Below, piece after piece: positions 1-9,100 of a DNA stretch of 37,439 bases (positions are counted from its first letter, which is position 1; each line of letters starts with the position of its first letter). This DNA comes from a virus: IMG/VR virus record IMGVR_UViG_3300042691_019871, positions 1-37,439 of that record; one strand, given 5' to 3'. The position numbers and the translations under genes are program-made. The notes under the pieces are model-generated. The model was not told the origin of the DNA, did no database searches, and saw only the letters and a program-made list of their open reading frames with translations.

Positions 1-1763
1 ATGAAAATCTTTTAAGAGGTAATGCTACATTAAAATGGACAAAAGAAATGGAAGAAGATTTGAAGCTTTGTAGAAAAAGCATTCTCCATTTTGCTGAAAG
101 TCATTTTTATATTGTTACTTTGGATGAAGGAAAAAAGAAAATAGAATTATATAAGTTTCAAAAAAAATTATTAAAATCATTTAAGGCAAATAGATTTAAT
201 GTTGTTTGTGCTAGTAGACAGGTAGGAAAAAGTACATGTATAACGATGTATGCTCTTTGGTTGGTGTGTTTTTTTGATGATAAAAGAATAACAATTGTAG
301 CTAACAAAGCCGATACAGCAGAAGAAATATTTGGGAGAGTAAGAATGGCCTTTGAGGGACTTCCTCTTTATTTAAAACCATCTGTTAAATCTTGGAGAAA
401 GAATGGATTTAATTTAGCAAATGGTTCTGCTATACAAGTAAGCACAACTTCATCAGCTGGGCCTAGAGGTTCTACAAGTAATCTTTTGTTAATAGATGAA
501 ATGGCACACTGTCCTAATGAAGTTATGAAAGAACTTTGGAAGTCTGCTATTCCTATTATTTCATCTTCCAAAAATTCACAAATAATTGTTATCAGTACTC
601 CTAATGGAACAGATAATAAATTTTATGAATTATATAAGGAATCACAAAAACCAAACAGTGAATGGAATTTAGAAATGGTTCACTGGGAAGATGTTCCTGG
701 AAGAGACGAGGCTTGGAAAAAATCTACAATAGAACAGCTTGGTTCTGAACAAGATTTTGAACAGGAATTTGGAAACCAATTTTTTACCAAGGGAAAAACT
801 GTAGTAGATCCTAAATTATTAGATGAATTAAAATCTAAATGTAAAGAACCTGTTTTAGTTTTAGATGAAGGTTGTTATAAAATATTTGATCTTCCAAAAG
901 AGAATGATTTTTTTGTCGTAGGTGTTGATGTTGGAGAAGGAATTGGTAGGTCCAATACAGTAGTTCAAATAATGAACGTTTCTAATCTACAAAACATAAA
1001 ACAATCTGCTATATATGTTAATAATAATATTAGCCCATATCATTTCGGTACTAGGCTTATGGGTATACTAAACGATTGGGGAAGACCTCCTGTTTTGGTT
1101 GAAAATAACAATAGTGGTCAACAAGTTCTAGATGTTTTGGGTAAAATACATAACTATGAAAATATAGTTTGTTATAATGCTGAGGGAATGAGTAAGCATT
1201 ACAACAATGAAAATAGATTAGGAATACATAGTCATACAAATACAAAGTATAGAGGAACATCTAATTTAAGATATTGGATAAACTCGCTTAATGCAGTTGA
1301 GTTTTATGATTTAGATACTTTGTTAGAAATTAATAATTTTATTCAACACCCAAATTATACATATAGTAAAAGAACAAATGATGATTTCGATGATAGAGTT
1401 TTTGCATTAATTTGGGGTTTATTTATTTTAGACCCATCTATTGTTGAAAAATATTTTTATATACATGATATAGATGATCAAGGAAGACCATTGATTATAA
1501 GACCGTTTACTAATAATTTTGATTTATTAAAACAAAGTCCTTTATTTTCTGGAAAAGGTACGATTTATAAAAAAACAGAGAATAATTATAGACCACTTTC
1601 TTATATAGGTGAAGTAAATACACCAGAAACAGCAAATGATAGTTTTGAATTGTTATCATGGATTAATAATCTATGGGACTCTAATCCTAAAATTGCTAAA
1701 AAAGAAGAAAATATAAATAAAAATATAGATGAGGAAACAGTTAACCCTGTTATATTATTTTAA
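1..1763 (+). CDS. 17: Terminase large subunit, gp17-like (5' end outside window)
   Basis: Packaging motor: an ATPase that pumps DNA into the prohead plus a nuclease that cuts the concatemer. Counting from the ATG at 48, the Walker A is SRQVGKST (about residues 56-63), Walker B is LLLIDE with D150/E151, and the RNase H-fold nuclease has D294 (GVDVGEG) and a late acidic cluster DDFDD (about 445-449). The frame stays open from position 3 through 48. The residues before the ATG (NLLRGNATLKWTKEM) align with T4 gp17 NLKRANIKTQWTREM, so the ATG at 48 is internal and the gene begins upstream of the window. The next gene starts 2 bases after the stop, with no Shine-Dalgarno sequence. The family call is firm; the 5' truncation is read directly from the sequence. 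Confidence 0.96.
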   Translation, partial: ENLLRGNATLKWTKEMEEDLKLCRKSILHFAESHFYIVTLDEGKKKIELYKFQKKLLKSFKANRFNVVCASRQVGKSTCITMYALWLVCFFDDKRITIVANKADTAEEIFGRVRMAFEGLPLYLKPSVKSWRKNGFNLANGSAIQVSTTSSAGPRGSTSNLLLIDEMAHCPNEVMKELWKSAIPIISSSKNSQIIVISTPNGTDNKFYELYKESQKPNSEWNLEMVHWEDVPGRDEAWKKSTIEQLGSEQDFEQEFGNQFFTKGKTVVDPKLLDELKSKCKEPVLVLDEGCYKIFDLPKENDFFVVGVDVGEGIGRSNTVVQIMNVSNLQNIKQSAIYVNNNISPYHFGTRLMGILNDWGRPPVLVENNNSGQQVLDVLGKIHNYENIVCYNAEGMSKHYNNENRLGIHSHTNTKYRGTSNLRYWINSLNAVEFYDLDTLLEINNFIQHPNYTYSKRTNDDFDDRVFALIWGLFILDPSIVEKYFYIHDIDDQGRPLIIRPFTNNFDLLKQSPLFSGKGTIYKKTENNYRPLSYIGEVNTPETANDSFELLSWINNLWDSNPKIAKKEENINKNIDEETVNPVILF

Positions 1764-1765
1764 TT

Positions 1766-2380
1766 ATGGAACAATCTACACTTAACAAATCGAGGAATGA
1801 TAAATTTATATTCTTCTTTTCATTACCAACAGCAATAAAAAAGTTAAAAGACCCAATTTTAAAGAAAGACTTTAATGAGGATAAAATCGAATTGACTGTT
1901 TTTGGTACATCTGTTCCAGATATAACCATACCATCAATAACATTAGGTTATGGTGGACAAAGTTATAAAACAAGTTCTTTTTCAAGACCAGATTATCCAC
2001 CATTGGATCTTAAATTTTTTATAGATAATGGTTATCACAATTATTATATATTATGGAAGTGGTTAAATTCATTTAATGATTCAAAATATTCCACTAGTGA
2101 TGTTTCAACAGCACCACAAGTTCCTTATGATTCAACTTTTGAGTTAGATAATCATTTTTCTGATTACACAACAGAATTAACAACATTAATTTTGGACGAA
2201 TATAGTAATAGAATAATGAAAGTAAGATATGAGGGTGCTTTTATAACATCTTTAGGTGGTATAACATATTCTCACCAGGATGGTGTTGAAATTATAAGCA
2301 ATGCTACATTTGGTTATAATCAACTTCATTTAGAGATGGAGCATAATGTTAATAGTTGTCTAGTATCATGTGATCAATAA
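1766..2380 (+). CDS. Tail-tube-fold protein (gp19/gp48/gp54 type)
   Basis: A 204-residue protein with the look of a tail-tube or tube-initiator beta-sandwich. It has a strand pair around GTSVPDITIPSITLGYGG (about residues 47-64), then RPDYPPLDLKFFIDNGYHNY (about 72-91) followed by an aromatic ILWKWLN helix, and a C-terminal strand region ending NQLHLEMEH. This pattern of a turn with PPL, F.ID and a NYY..WLN helix is common in tube-fold proteins of T4-like phages. The position between terminase and the hub protein supports a tail role. It could be the main tube subunit (gp19) or a baseplate tube-initiator (gp48/gp54); the sequence alone does not decide. It starts 2 bases after the terminase stop, and no Shine-Dalgarno sequence is visible. 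Confidence 0.6.
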   Translation: MEQSTLNKSRNDKFIFFFSLPTAIKKLKDPILKKDFNEDKIELTVFGTSVPDITIPSITLGYGGQSYKTSSFSRPDYPPLDLKFFIDNGYHNYYILWKWLNSFNDSKYSTSDVSTAPQVPYDSTFELDNHFSDYTTELTTLILDEYSNRIMKVRYEGAFITSLGGITYSHQDGVEIISNATFGYNQLHLEMEHNVNSCLVSCDQ

Positions 2381-2383
2381 AAA

Positions 2384-3955
2384 ATGAGTACTGAATATAA
2401 AGGCGAAATAGTTATGATTAGGAATCAGAGTTATCAAATGAGGATAACTATGTATAATGATAATTCTAAACCTTTTTTTATACCATTTAAAGCAGTAGAA
2501 GGATTAGCTATAGAGGAAAGTTTAGTAAACTGGTGGACAAAGGGATGGATAATGATACAGAATGATTTTGAGGTCTTGGAAAGAGGATCTTTGATTAACT
2601 ATAAGCAAAATAATAATGATGCCACACAATTTTGGCAACCTCCCTTATTTTATTTTAGAAATGATGGTAAAAATAAAATTAATATAAGAATAGCAACATT
2701 ATCACAGGATAATCTTAAAGATGAAGATTGGACAATGGATTATGATTTTGTTATATATGATGTAGAAGATATTCAATCTGATAATGCTATGAAAAAAATC
2801 AAAAAATTTTATTTTATAGATGAACGATATCAAATCTTTAATGAAAGAAATATTCCTTGGTCAACATCTACTCATGGACCAGCTAAATTATTAAATAAAC
2901 CTCTTTGGCAATTAACTGATTTTGAAAGAACCATGAGTCCAAACGAAGGCATTAGATCTTTGATAGAGACAGCTGGATGCAATACTTTTACAGAAAAATC
3001 CAGAAGTGAAATAAACGTTGGATATGATGCTGCTGGAAGTATAGATGAACCTAACATTCCTCTTAATTACACAAGTAATAAATTATGGAATCTTGATTCT
3101 ACTGGTTCTACTGATTCAAATATTTTTTATACATCACCAGCAAATTCAACTGTGTTAGATGATTTAGATTTTTTATTAAATCATGCTAAAGGAAAGGATG
3201 GAGATCCTGTTTTTTTAAGATTAAATAGATTTACTAAAGAATGGGAATTAGTATCATTAACTGATTATTTTAGAAATGCAAAACAAATAGAAAGAATGAT
3301 GCTTTTTGATGGATTGGAGCCTAAGAGTTCTGCATATATTCCTAGATCACATATTATACAAGATAATAATGTTATAAATTTTACGTCTGGACAAGCTTCG
3401 TTATTAAAAAATTATAAGTTTTGTCAAATGTCTCCTACTGATGATTTAAGATTTATTAATAGACCAATACATAAATTTAATTTTTCTGATGGAACTTATA
3501 ATGTATTATTTGAAAATAATAGTATGAAAACTTTTTATGAAAAAATGAAAGTTTTTGCTAAGGATGGTGGACTTTATAGTTTCAATACTTCTGCATCACC
3601 TCAATTATGGATGAATATTAATAAAACAAAATCACAAGGTATCTCATTGGAAAATACTTTTATTAATCAGGGTACAACTGATCTAAACTTTTTAAGAATG
3701 GTTAAAGATTTTATTTTTTTAAATCAAACATTATATTTTCAAAATGAAGGACTAACTCACAGAACACCTGGTAATTTTTTATTTATAGATAGAATGGATT
3801 CTAGTGATAAAAATTTATTCGATGATAAATTTTTAGGGCAATGGTTTATAACAAAGGTTATTCATTACTTTGATAAAACAACATATATAACTGATGTCTT
3901 TTCTTCTAAGATAGACGGACTAAATAAACATTGGGAGGTTATTGATACAAAATAA
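2384..3955 (+). CDS. Baseplate hub protein, gp27-like
   Basis: A 523-residue structural protein. The N-terminal part (IPFKAVEGLAIEESLVNWW, about residues 32-50) and the C-terminal part (HRTPGNFLFIDRM, then DDKFLGQWFITKVIHYF, then TYITDVFSSKIDG) have the layout of phage hub proteins of the gp27/gpD class, which form the ring on which the tail spike and tube are built. T4 gp27 is about 390 residues, so this one is longer. It lies upstream of a gp5-like spike and downstream of a tube-fold protein, which fits a hub. The call rests on this layout and on context, not on a catalytic motif. The start follows the previous stop by 3 bases. Confidence 0.6.
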   Translation: MSTEYKGEIVMIRNQSYQMRITMYNDNSKPFFIPFKAVEGLAIEESLVNWWTKGWIMIQNDFEVLERGSLINYKQNNNDATQFWQPPLFYFRNDGKNKINIRIATLSQDNLKDEDWTMDYDFVIYDVEDIQSDNAMKKIKKFYFIDERYQIFNERNIPWSTSTHGPAKLLNKPLWQLTDFERTMSPNEGIRSLIETAGCNTFTEKSRSEINVGYDAAGSIDEPNIPLNYTSNKLWNLDSTGSTDSNIFYTSPANSTVLDDLDFLLNHAKGKDGDPVFLRLNRFTKEWELVSLTDYFRNAKQIERMMLFDGLEPKSSAYIPRSHIIQDNNVINFTSGQASLLKNYKFCQMSPTDDLRFINRPIHKFNFSDGTYNVLFENNSMKTFYEKMKVFAKDGGLYSFNTSASPQLWMNINKTKSQGISLENTFINQGTTDLNFLRMVKDFIFLNQTLYFQNEGLTHRTPGNFLFIDRMDSSDKNLFDDKFLGQWFITKVIHYFDKTTYITDVFSSKIDGLNKHWEVIDTK

Positions 3956-3959
3956 TATT

Positions 3960-4265
3960 ATGAATGCAGATTTTTTAAAAATGAGAATGGAACAGGCAAG
4001 GCAAAAGCAATTACAGTCATCAAATAAAATGCCTTCGTCTGGACAAATGATAAAAAACTTAGGTTCTAGTGTAATACGGAATGTTGTAAGTGTTTCTAAA
4101 GGTAATAGTTTAAATGTAAATGAGAATGATGCTAATAACAGACTTTCCATTTGTAAACAATGTCCTTTTTTTGAAAAAAATTCACAAAGATGTTCTAAAT
4201 GTGGATGTTATTTATCAGTAAAAACATATCTAAAAGCTGAACGTTGTCCTATAGGTAAGTGGTAA
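3960..4265 (+). CDS. Small zinc-ribbon-like protein of unknown function
   Basis: A 101-residue protein whose C-terminal third is cysteine-rich: CKQCPFF, then RCSKCGCYL, then ERCPIGKW at the extreme C-terminus. That gives two CxxC pairs and further cysteines suited to binding zinc. The N-terminal part is polar and rich in Q, N and S. I chose the ATG at 3960, 4 bases after the hub stop. A longer reading would need a TTG at 3942 that overlaps the hub gene, and the usual spacing between genes in this block is 2-4 bases. Small proteins with this C-terminal cysteine signature and a terminal CPIGKW-like ending occur in other T4-like phages, but I know of no assigned function. Its place among tail genes suggests a virion or assembly role. 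Confidence 0.75.
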   Translation: MNADFLKMRMEQARQKQLQSSNKMPSSGQMIKNLGSSVIRNVVSVSKGNSLNVNENDANNRLSICKQCPFFEKNSQRCSKCGCYLSVKTYLKAERCPIGKW

Positions 4266-4280
4266 AACTGTGTTATTGAA

Positions 4281-4287
4281 ATAAATA
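4281..4287 (+). promoter_or_regulatory. Candidate late promoter box ATAAATA
   Basis: ATAAATA matches seven of eight bases of the T4 late consensus TATAAATA, the element used by gp55-programmed RNA polymerase; a gp55 homologue is encoded in this window. It sits in the only gap of notable size (31 bases) in the plus-strand block. The start codon at 4297 lies 9 bases after the box, so the transcript would have a leader of only a few bases. In so AT-rich a sequence a chance match is possible. Confidence 0.5.
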
Positions 4288-4296
4288 TATTATATA

Positions 4297-6150
4297 ATGA
4301 GCCTTTCTTATGATCCCAAATTAAATATATCATCTACTACTGGTGGAAAGCAGACTGTTAGTAACATACCTCAAAGTCCACAAAAAGTAGAAGATTCTAA
4401 ATATTTAGAAAAGGGTCTAACATCGAATCTTACTACTAATACATCATTTGCGGGGTCATTACCATCAATAGATACTTCTATTCTTAAAGCTGATCCTTAC
4501 AATAAATCTAGTGGTGTGTTTGAAGCATCAAATCCTTTTTATGGTTCTGATAGACAAACTTCGTCTATTAATGCTCCAATTTTAAGAGAAAATGCTTTAA
4601 ATGCGGATGGAACATATACAGGAAAAATCGAATATGATCCTAATTATAGTGCTTTAAAGGGAATAGAAGACTCAAACTCAAAATCTTCACTGTCTTCTAA
4701 AAATAAAGAGGAAATAAGAGGTCTTCCAAAAGACGCAGCTGCTGTTGCTAGTAAAAAATCAGATGCCTCAAAAGAAACCCCTATTGGGGGTAACTCAGCA
4801 AATGTTGTTATTGATATAGGTGTGGTTGCAAAGTCTGCTAGATTGTCAATGAATGATGTTGTAGCACTTCAGCAATATCTTTCTGGAGTTCATAATATAA
4901 ATTTACTAGCAGCTTGGGTTTATATGCTTTACAATGGATCTGGTTGTGTTGGAAAAACTGTGAGTGCATTAGGAAATTCAAATAAAAACGATCAACCTAT
5001 TACTATTTCTGGTAATATGTTAACGTATATGTGGACAAGAGGAAATGATATTATTAAAGGAAATTATCATAAGGGAATTGTAAAAATTTTTAAAAAAACA
5101 CCAGCATATAAAGATAAATTTTTTGAAGATGTTGGTGAAATTGGAACAACATTAATATCTAATGCTGATCAATTGCCAGATAATCCAATGACCGGATCTG
5201 CAAAACATACTCCTTCTCTTTTAGAAAAAGCATTAAATAAAATTCATCCTAAGTTTTCAAAAGAACTAGAAAAATATATAAATGTTTTAAAAGGTAAAGT
5301 TTATTTAGCACTACCAGCTAATGTATTAGGTTCTATACAATACGCAATAAATTATATTAATGGAATAATAACACATGTTTCACAAATGATAAATGAGATT
5401 TATCAAGGTTGTCTTCAAGCTATTCAAGATTTTATTGCAATGATAGATTCAATAATGGGTATGATTATGCAACAATTATTGAGTTTAGTTGATCAAATAA
5501 TTCCACTAGAAATTATATGTTTAATTTTAGATATAATATCTTTATTTGTTGGAGATTTAACATTTATAACAAATTTATTTTCTCATTCAGCAAAATTTAC
5601 AGATTTATTTAAAACATTTAATTTAGATGTTGGTCCTATTGGTGATTTTTTATCAGACCCTATTGATACACTAAAAGGATTTTTACCTGAAAATGTTAAA
5701 AATGTTATAGATGTAGTAGACAGTGTGGCTAATGATCCAATGGGATATCTTGGTTCAGTATTAAATGAATATGGATATGGTTATATGATGAATTATTTAA
5801 AAGGTGATATCATGGGTGGTGTTCTAGGTCAATTTGGATCTCAAGCACCTATTCTTTATCCCATTGCTGGTATAATGAAAAAGTATGGATTTAAAGGACA
5901 AATACAATTAACAGATCCCGATGAACCTTCACCAAATGTTATCATGCCACCTGCAATAATTGCTATGAGAAAAGGTATAAGAAAAACATTTGATAATTTA
6001 GGAAATTCTATTGATAGAGCAGATGGAGCTATTAATGAACAATTTTTTAATATTGCACAACGTACTGCTCAATCATTTGGACAAGATATAGGAAGTAGAT
6101 CAAACAATCTTCTTGGTAATGGAAACCAAAATCCAAATACAACATTTTAA
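4297..6150 (+). CDS. Virion protein with hydrophobic helical core, unknown
   Basis: A 617-residue protein I do not recognise. The first 150 residues or so are low-complexity and rich in S, T, N and K. A short globular region follows (ALQQYLSGVHNINLLAAWVY, about residues 189-208). From about 340 to 430 there is a long, strongly hydrophobic helical stretch (INGIITHVSQMINEIYQG, then DSIMGMIMQQLLSLV, then IICLILDIISLF). The tail is polar and N-rich. Its place between the hub and the spike, and its late promoter candidate, make it a likely tail or baseplate component. Its length is near that of T4 gp29 (590 residues, tape measure), and the hydrophobic part could be an ejected membrane-active segment, but neither idea is shown by the sequence. 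No Shine-Dalgarno sequence precedes the start. Confidence 0.7.
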   Translation: MSLSYDPKLNISSTTGGKQTVSNIPQSPQKVEDSKYLEKGLTSNLTTNTSFAGSLPSIDTSILKADPYNKSSGVFEASNPFYGSDRQTSSINAPILRENALNADGTYTGKIEYDPNYSALKGIEDSNSKSSLSSKNKEEIRGLPKDAAAVASKKSDASKETPIGGNSANVVIDIGVVAKSARLSMNDVVALQQYLSGVHNINLLAAWVYMLYNGSGCVGKTVSALGNSNKNDQPITISGNMLTYMWTRGNDIIKGNYHKGIVKIFKKTPAYKDKFFEDVGEIGTTLISNADQLPDNPMTGSAKHTPSLLEKALNKIHPKFSKELEKYINVLKGKVYLALPANVLGSIQYAINYINGIITHVSQMINEIYQGCLQAIQDFIAMIDSIMGMIMQQLLSLVDQIIPLEIICLILDIISLFVGDLTFITNLFSHSAKFTDLFKTFNLDVGPIGDFLSDPIDTLKGFLPENVKNVIDVVDSVANDPMGYLGSVLNEYGYGYMMNYLKGDIMGGVLGQFGSQAPILYPIAGIMKKYGFKGQIQLTDPDEPSPNVIMPPAIIAMRKGIRKTFDNLGNSIDRADGAINEQFFNIAQRTAQSFGQDIGSRSNNLLGNGNQNPNTTF

Positions 6151-6153
6151 TTT

Positions 6154-9100
6154 ATGAGTTATACAAAAGATCCTGTCTATGGAAATCATTTAGGAATTGT
6201 AATAAATAAAGAAGATCCCGAATATAGAGGTAGAGTACAGGTTTGGATACCACATATGTCCAATACTTTACATACTGATTGGAATGCTGAATTAAAAGAT
6301 AAAAAATTTAAACATATACATGATTCTGGTGCATTAACTCCTGCACTAATAGAAGAACTTAAAAAAGTATTACCATGGGCAGAATGTGCTTCTCCTATTA
6401 TGGGTGGAGGAACAGCCGCTAAATATAATTCATATACAGGACAAACTGATACATATCCTGCTAGAACATTTTTAGGTTCAAAAACCGATTATGGTGATAA
6501 CTTATTAATACCTAATGATGGTGGAAATAATCCAAATACTAATGGTTTAAATAAAGAATTTACTAATAGATTAAATGGGTTATATAAAGATTTAAATGAT
6601 TCTGGATATTATATAGGTATTACATCTGGAGCTAGAATAGGAAGCAGTGGGGCGCACAATGCAGCATTACAAAATGGTGCTATTGCTGTAGATGTTAGAG
6701 TTAGAGGTAATGGAAAATATGGTAATATTAATATAAATGAAATAAATCCTGCTCTTGATAAAGAAAAAAATATAGATTCAGTTGAGTTCGGACAACTTTT
6801 GGAAAAACATGGATTATGGCAACCTATGCATCCAGATAGAGGAGAAAGTAAAAACTGGGGATCACCTTTATATGAAAAATGGCATATAGAACCTATAGAA
6901 ACTAGACAACTAGATAACAATGGAAAAATAATAGCTAATACTAATCGGGGTAGTGTTTTGTTTGGTTCTATATCTAATACATTAAATAAAACATCGTCTG
7001 ATTTAGAAGAAAATGTACTTACTAAACGACCAGTTGATACTGCGGAGATTCCAGGAACATCTATAAATCCTTCAAAAACAGCTACTGATATTACTAGAGG
7101 ACCAGAAAGTTTCGGTGAATCCGGATCTACTCAAAATTTAGTGAATGTTAAAACAGTTCCAACAACAGGTTATAGTATCGGTAAATCTTATGGAGGAACA
7201 GACGAAACAGAAGATTCTGGAACAGGTAGAGGTGTGGGATCTTTTGAAAACGAACTAAGACCGGGTGTTGTAGCTGTTAATACTAATATATATCCAATTG
7301 GGACAATATTTAAGAATGCTGATACTGGTAATGTTTATATAGCAGCAGATAAACACGGTAATTCTAATCCGAACGTTGTTGATATATACTATACACCTTC
7401 CCAGTATAAACAACTTAAAGAAAAGGGAACTCCAAATACTCCTGTAAATTTAGCTGTAATAGGAAAAGTAGATCAAAGAGATATACCAAGAACATCAGAT
7501 GGTTTAAAAAACTTTTTATCACAATATGGAAATGTTCCAGAAGGAGAGGGTGCTTATGAATTTTTGGCTAGTGCAAAAGATGGAAATTTTATAAACTCTC
7601 CGATGGTAAGTCCAATACCAAACTTTAATCCAGCCACATATCCATCTAATTTATCAGGAGCACAACCTTCTGGATTTGTTTCTATACCTGATGCTGGAGC
7701 AAAAGTTTTTGTATTTTTCTTGGGTGGTGACATACAAAAACCAGTTTATTTTGCTGGATTATTAGAAACAGAATCGTATAGAAAAGCTGTACAAACAGCA
7801 TCTGATGGAACCGATATAATATCTGGAAATCAATATGGTTCTAAAAGTTACTTAGGATCGGAAGCTGGTGGACTTGGGATGCAATACAACCATTCACAAT
7901 CAACTGAAACTGGACTTCCTTCTATAGAAAACAATGTTAGATTAAATAATAGTTTAGGATCAGCTCTTAATTTAAATTCTGGTGACGGTAGTTTAACAAT
8001 ACCAAATAATTTTTCACTTATTAGTGGAGAGGTACATCAATCATCATCTCTTTATGATTTAACATCTAAACTAATTCATCAAAAATCTGAAGAAGATACA
8101 ACAATTCAGATTGGATTTGGTTCAAAAGAGGAAAATAAAACAAAATTTGAGGCTTATGAAAAATTACAAAAAATTATAAATGATGTACAAAAAAAGAAAG
8201 TAGAAGAAATAAAACAAAAATCAAAAAAAGGAGAGAAGGTTCCTTGTCCTTTATGTTCTACTTCTCACGCAGTAGATAGAGCTAGTTCGGCTGCTAAAAA
8301 GGTAAAAACTCTTTTAAGAAAAATAAAACTTCCTTATTTTTCTTATGCAGTTGATACGCTTGCTTTTTTAGCAGAATTAATAATGATTCCGTTTTGTTCT
8401 ATAGTTCCTGGTAGTGCATTGGGAGAATGTGGTAATTCTGATTGTGAAAAAGGTATGATACCTTCTCCACAAAAACCAATAGAAGAAGCAAATAAAAATG
8501 CAGCAAAAGCACTTGCATCAAAACAAAAAGAAATAGCAAAACTTGAACAACAATTAGGAAACGGTGGTAGTTATACTGTTTGTGCTACTAAAGATATTGT
8601 AATATCTGCTGGATTGCCTAGTGGTGATAATAATGATGCTCCTTGTTATGTAGAAACTGTTAATAATTCAATAACTGTGGGATTGAAAGCAAGTAAAGAT
8701 AAACAAACGTTAATTCCTAGATCTGCTGATAATTGTAAAAATGTAGTTTGCTGTCCCTCTATTCAAGCACCTGGTGGAAACATAATTTTAAGAGGAGGAA
8801 ATGCCGTAAAAATAATAGCAGGATCACCTGGTATTGAATTATTAACAAAAGGAAAACTAACTCTTAATTGTGGATCTTTGGAGATTTTAACAAGTGATGG
8901 ACAAATGACTCTTGGATCAAACAATCATACAGTAATAAAAGGAAAGGTAGTAACGATAGATGCTGATGATAGAAGTGGTGAAGGAGGAGTTGAAATAAAA
9001 GCTCCACATATGAGTTGTAAAGGGCTTTCTGTTTCTGGTGATGCTGGTATAAAGGGTGGTCTTAGAATAGATGGAGAATTATCTGTTGCCTATGTAAATG

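Noticed and set aside
6609-6920. Minus-strand open frame within the spike gene
   Set aside because: Overlaps the M15-like domain coding region entirely and lacks any recognisable feature.
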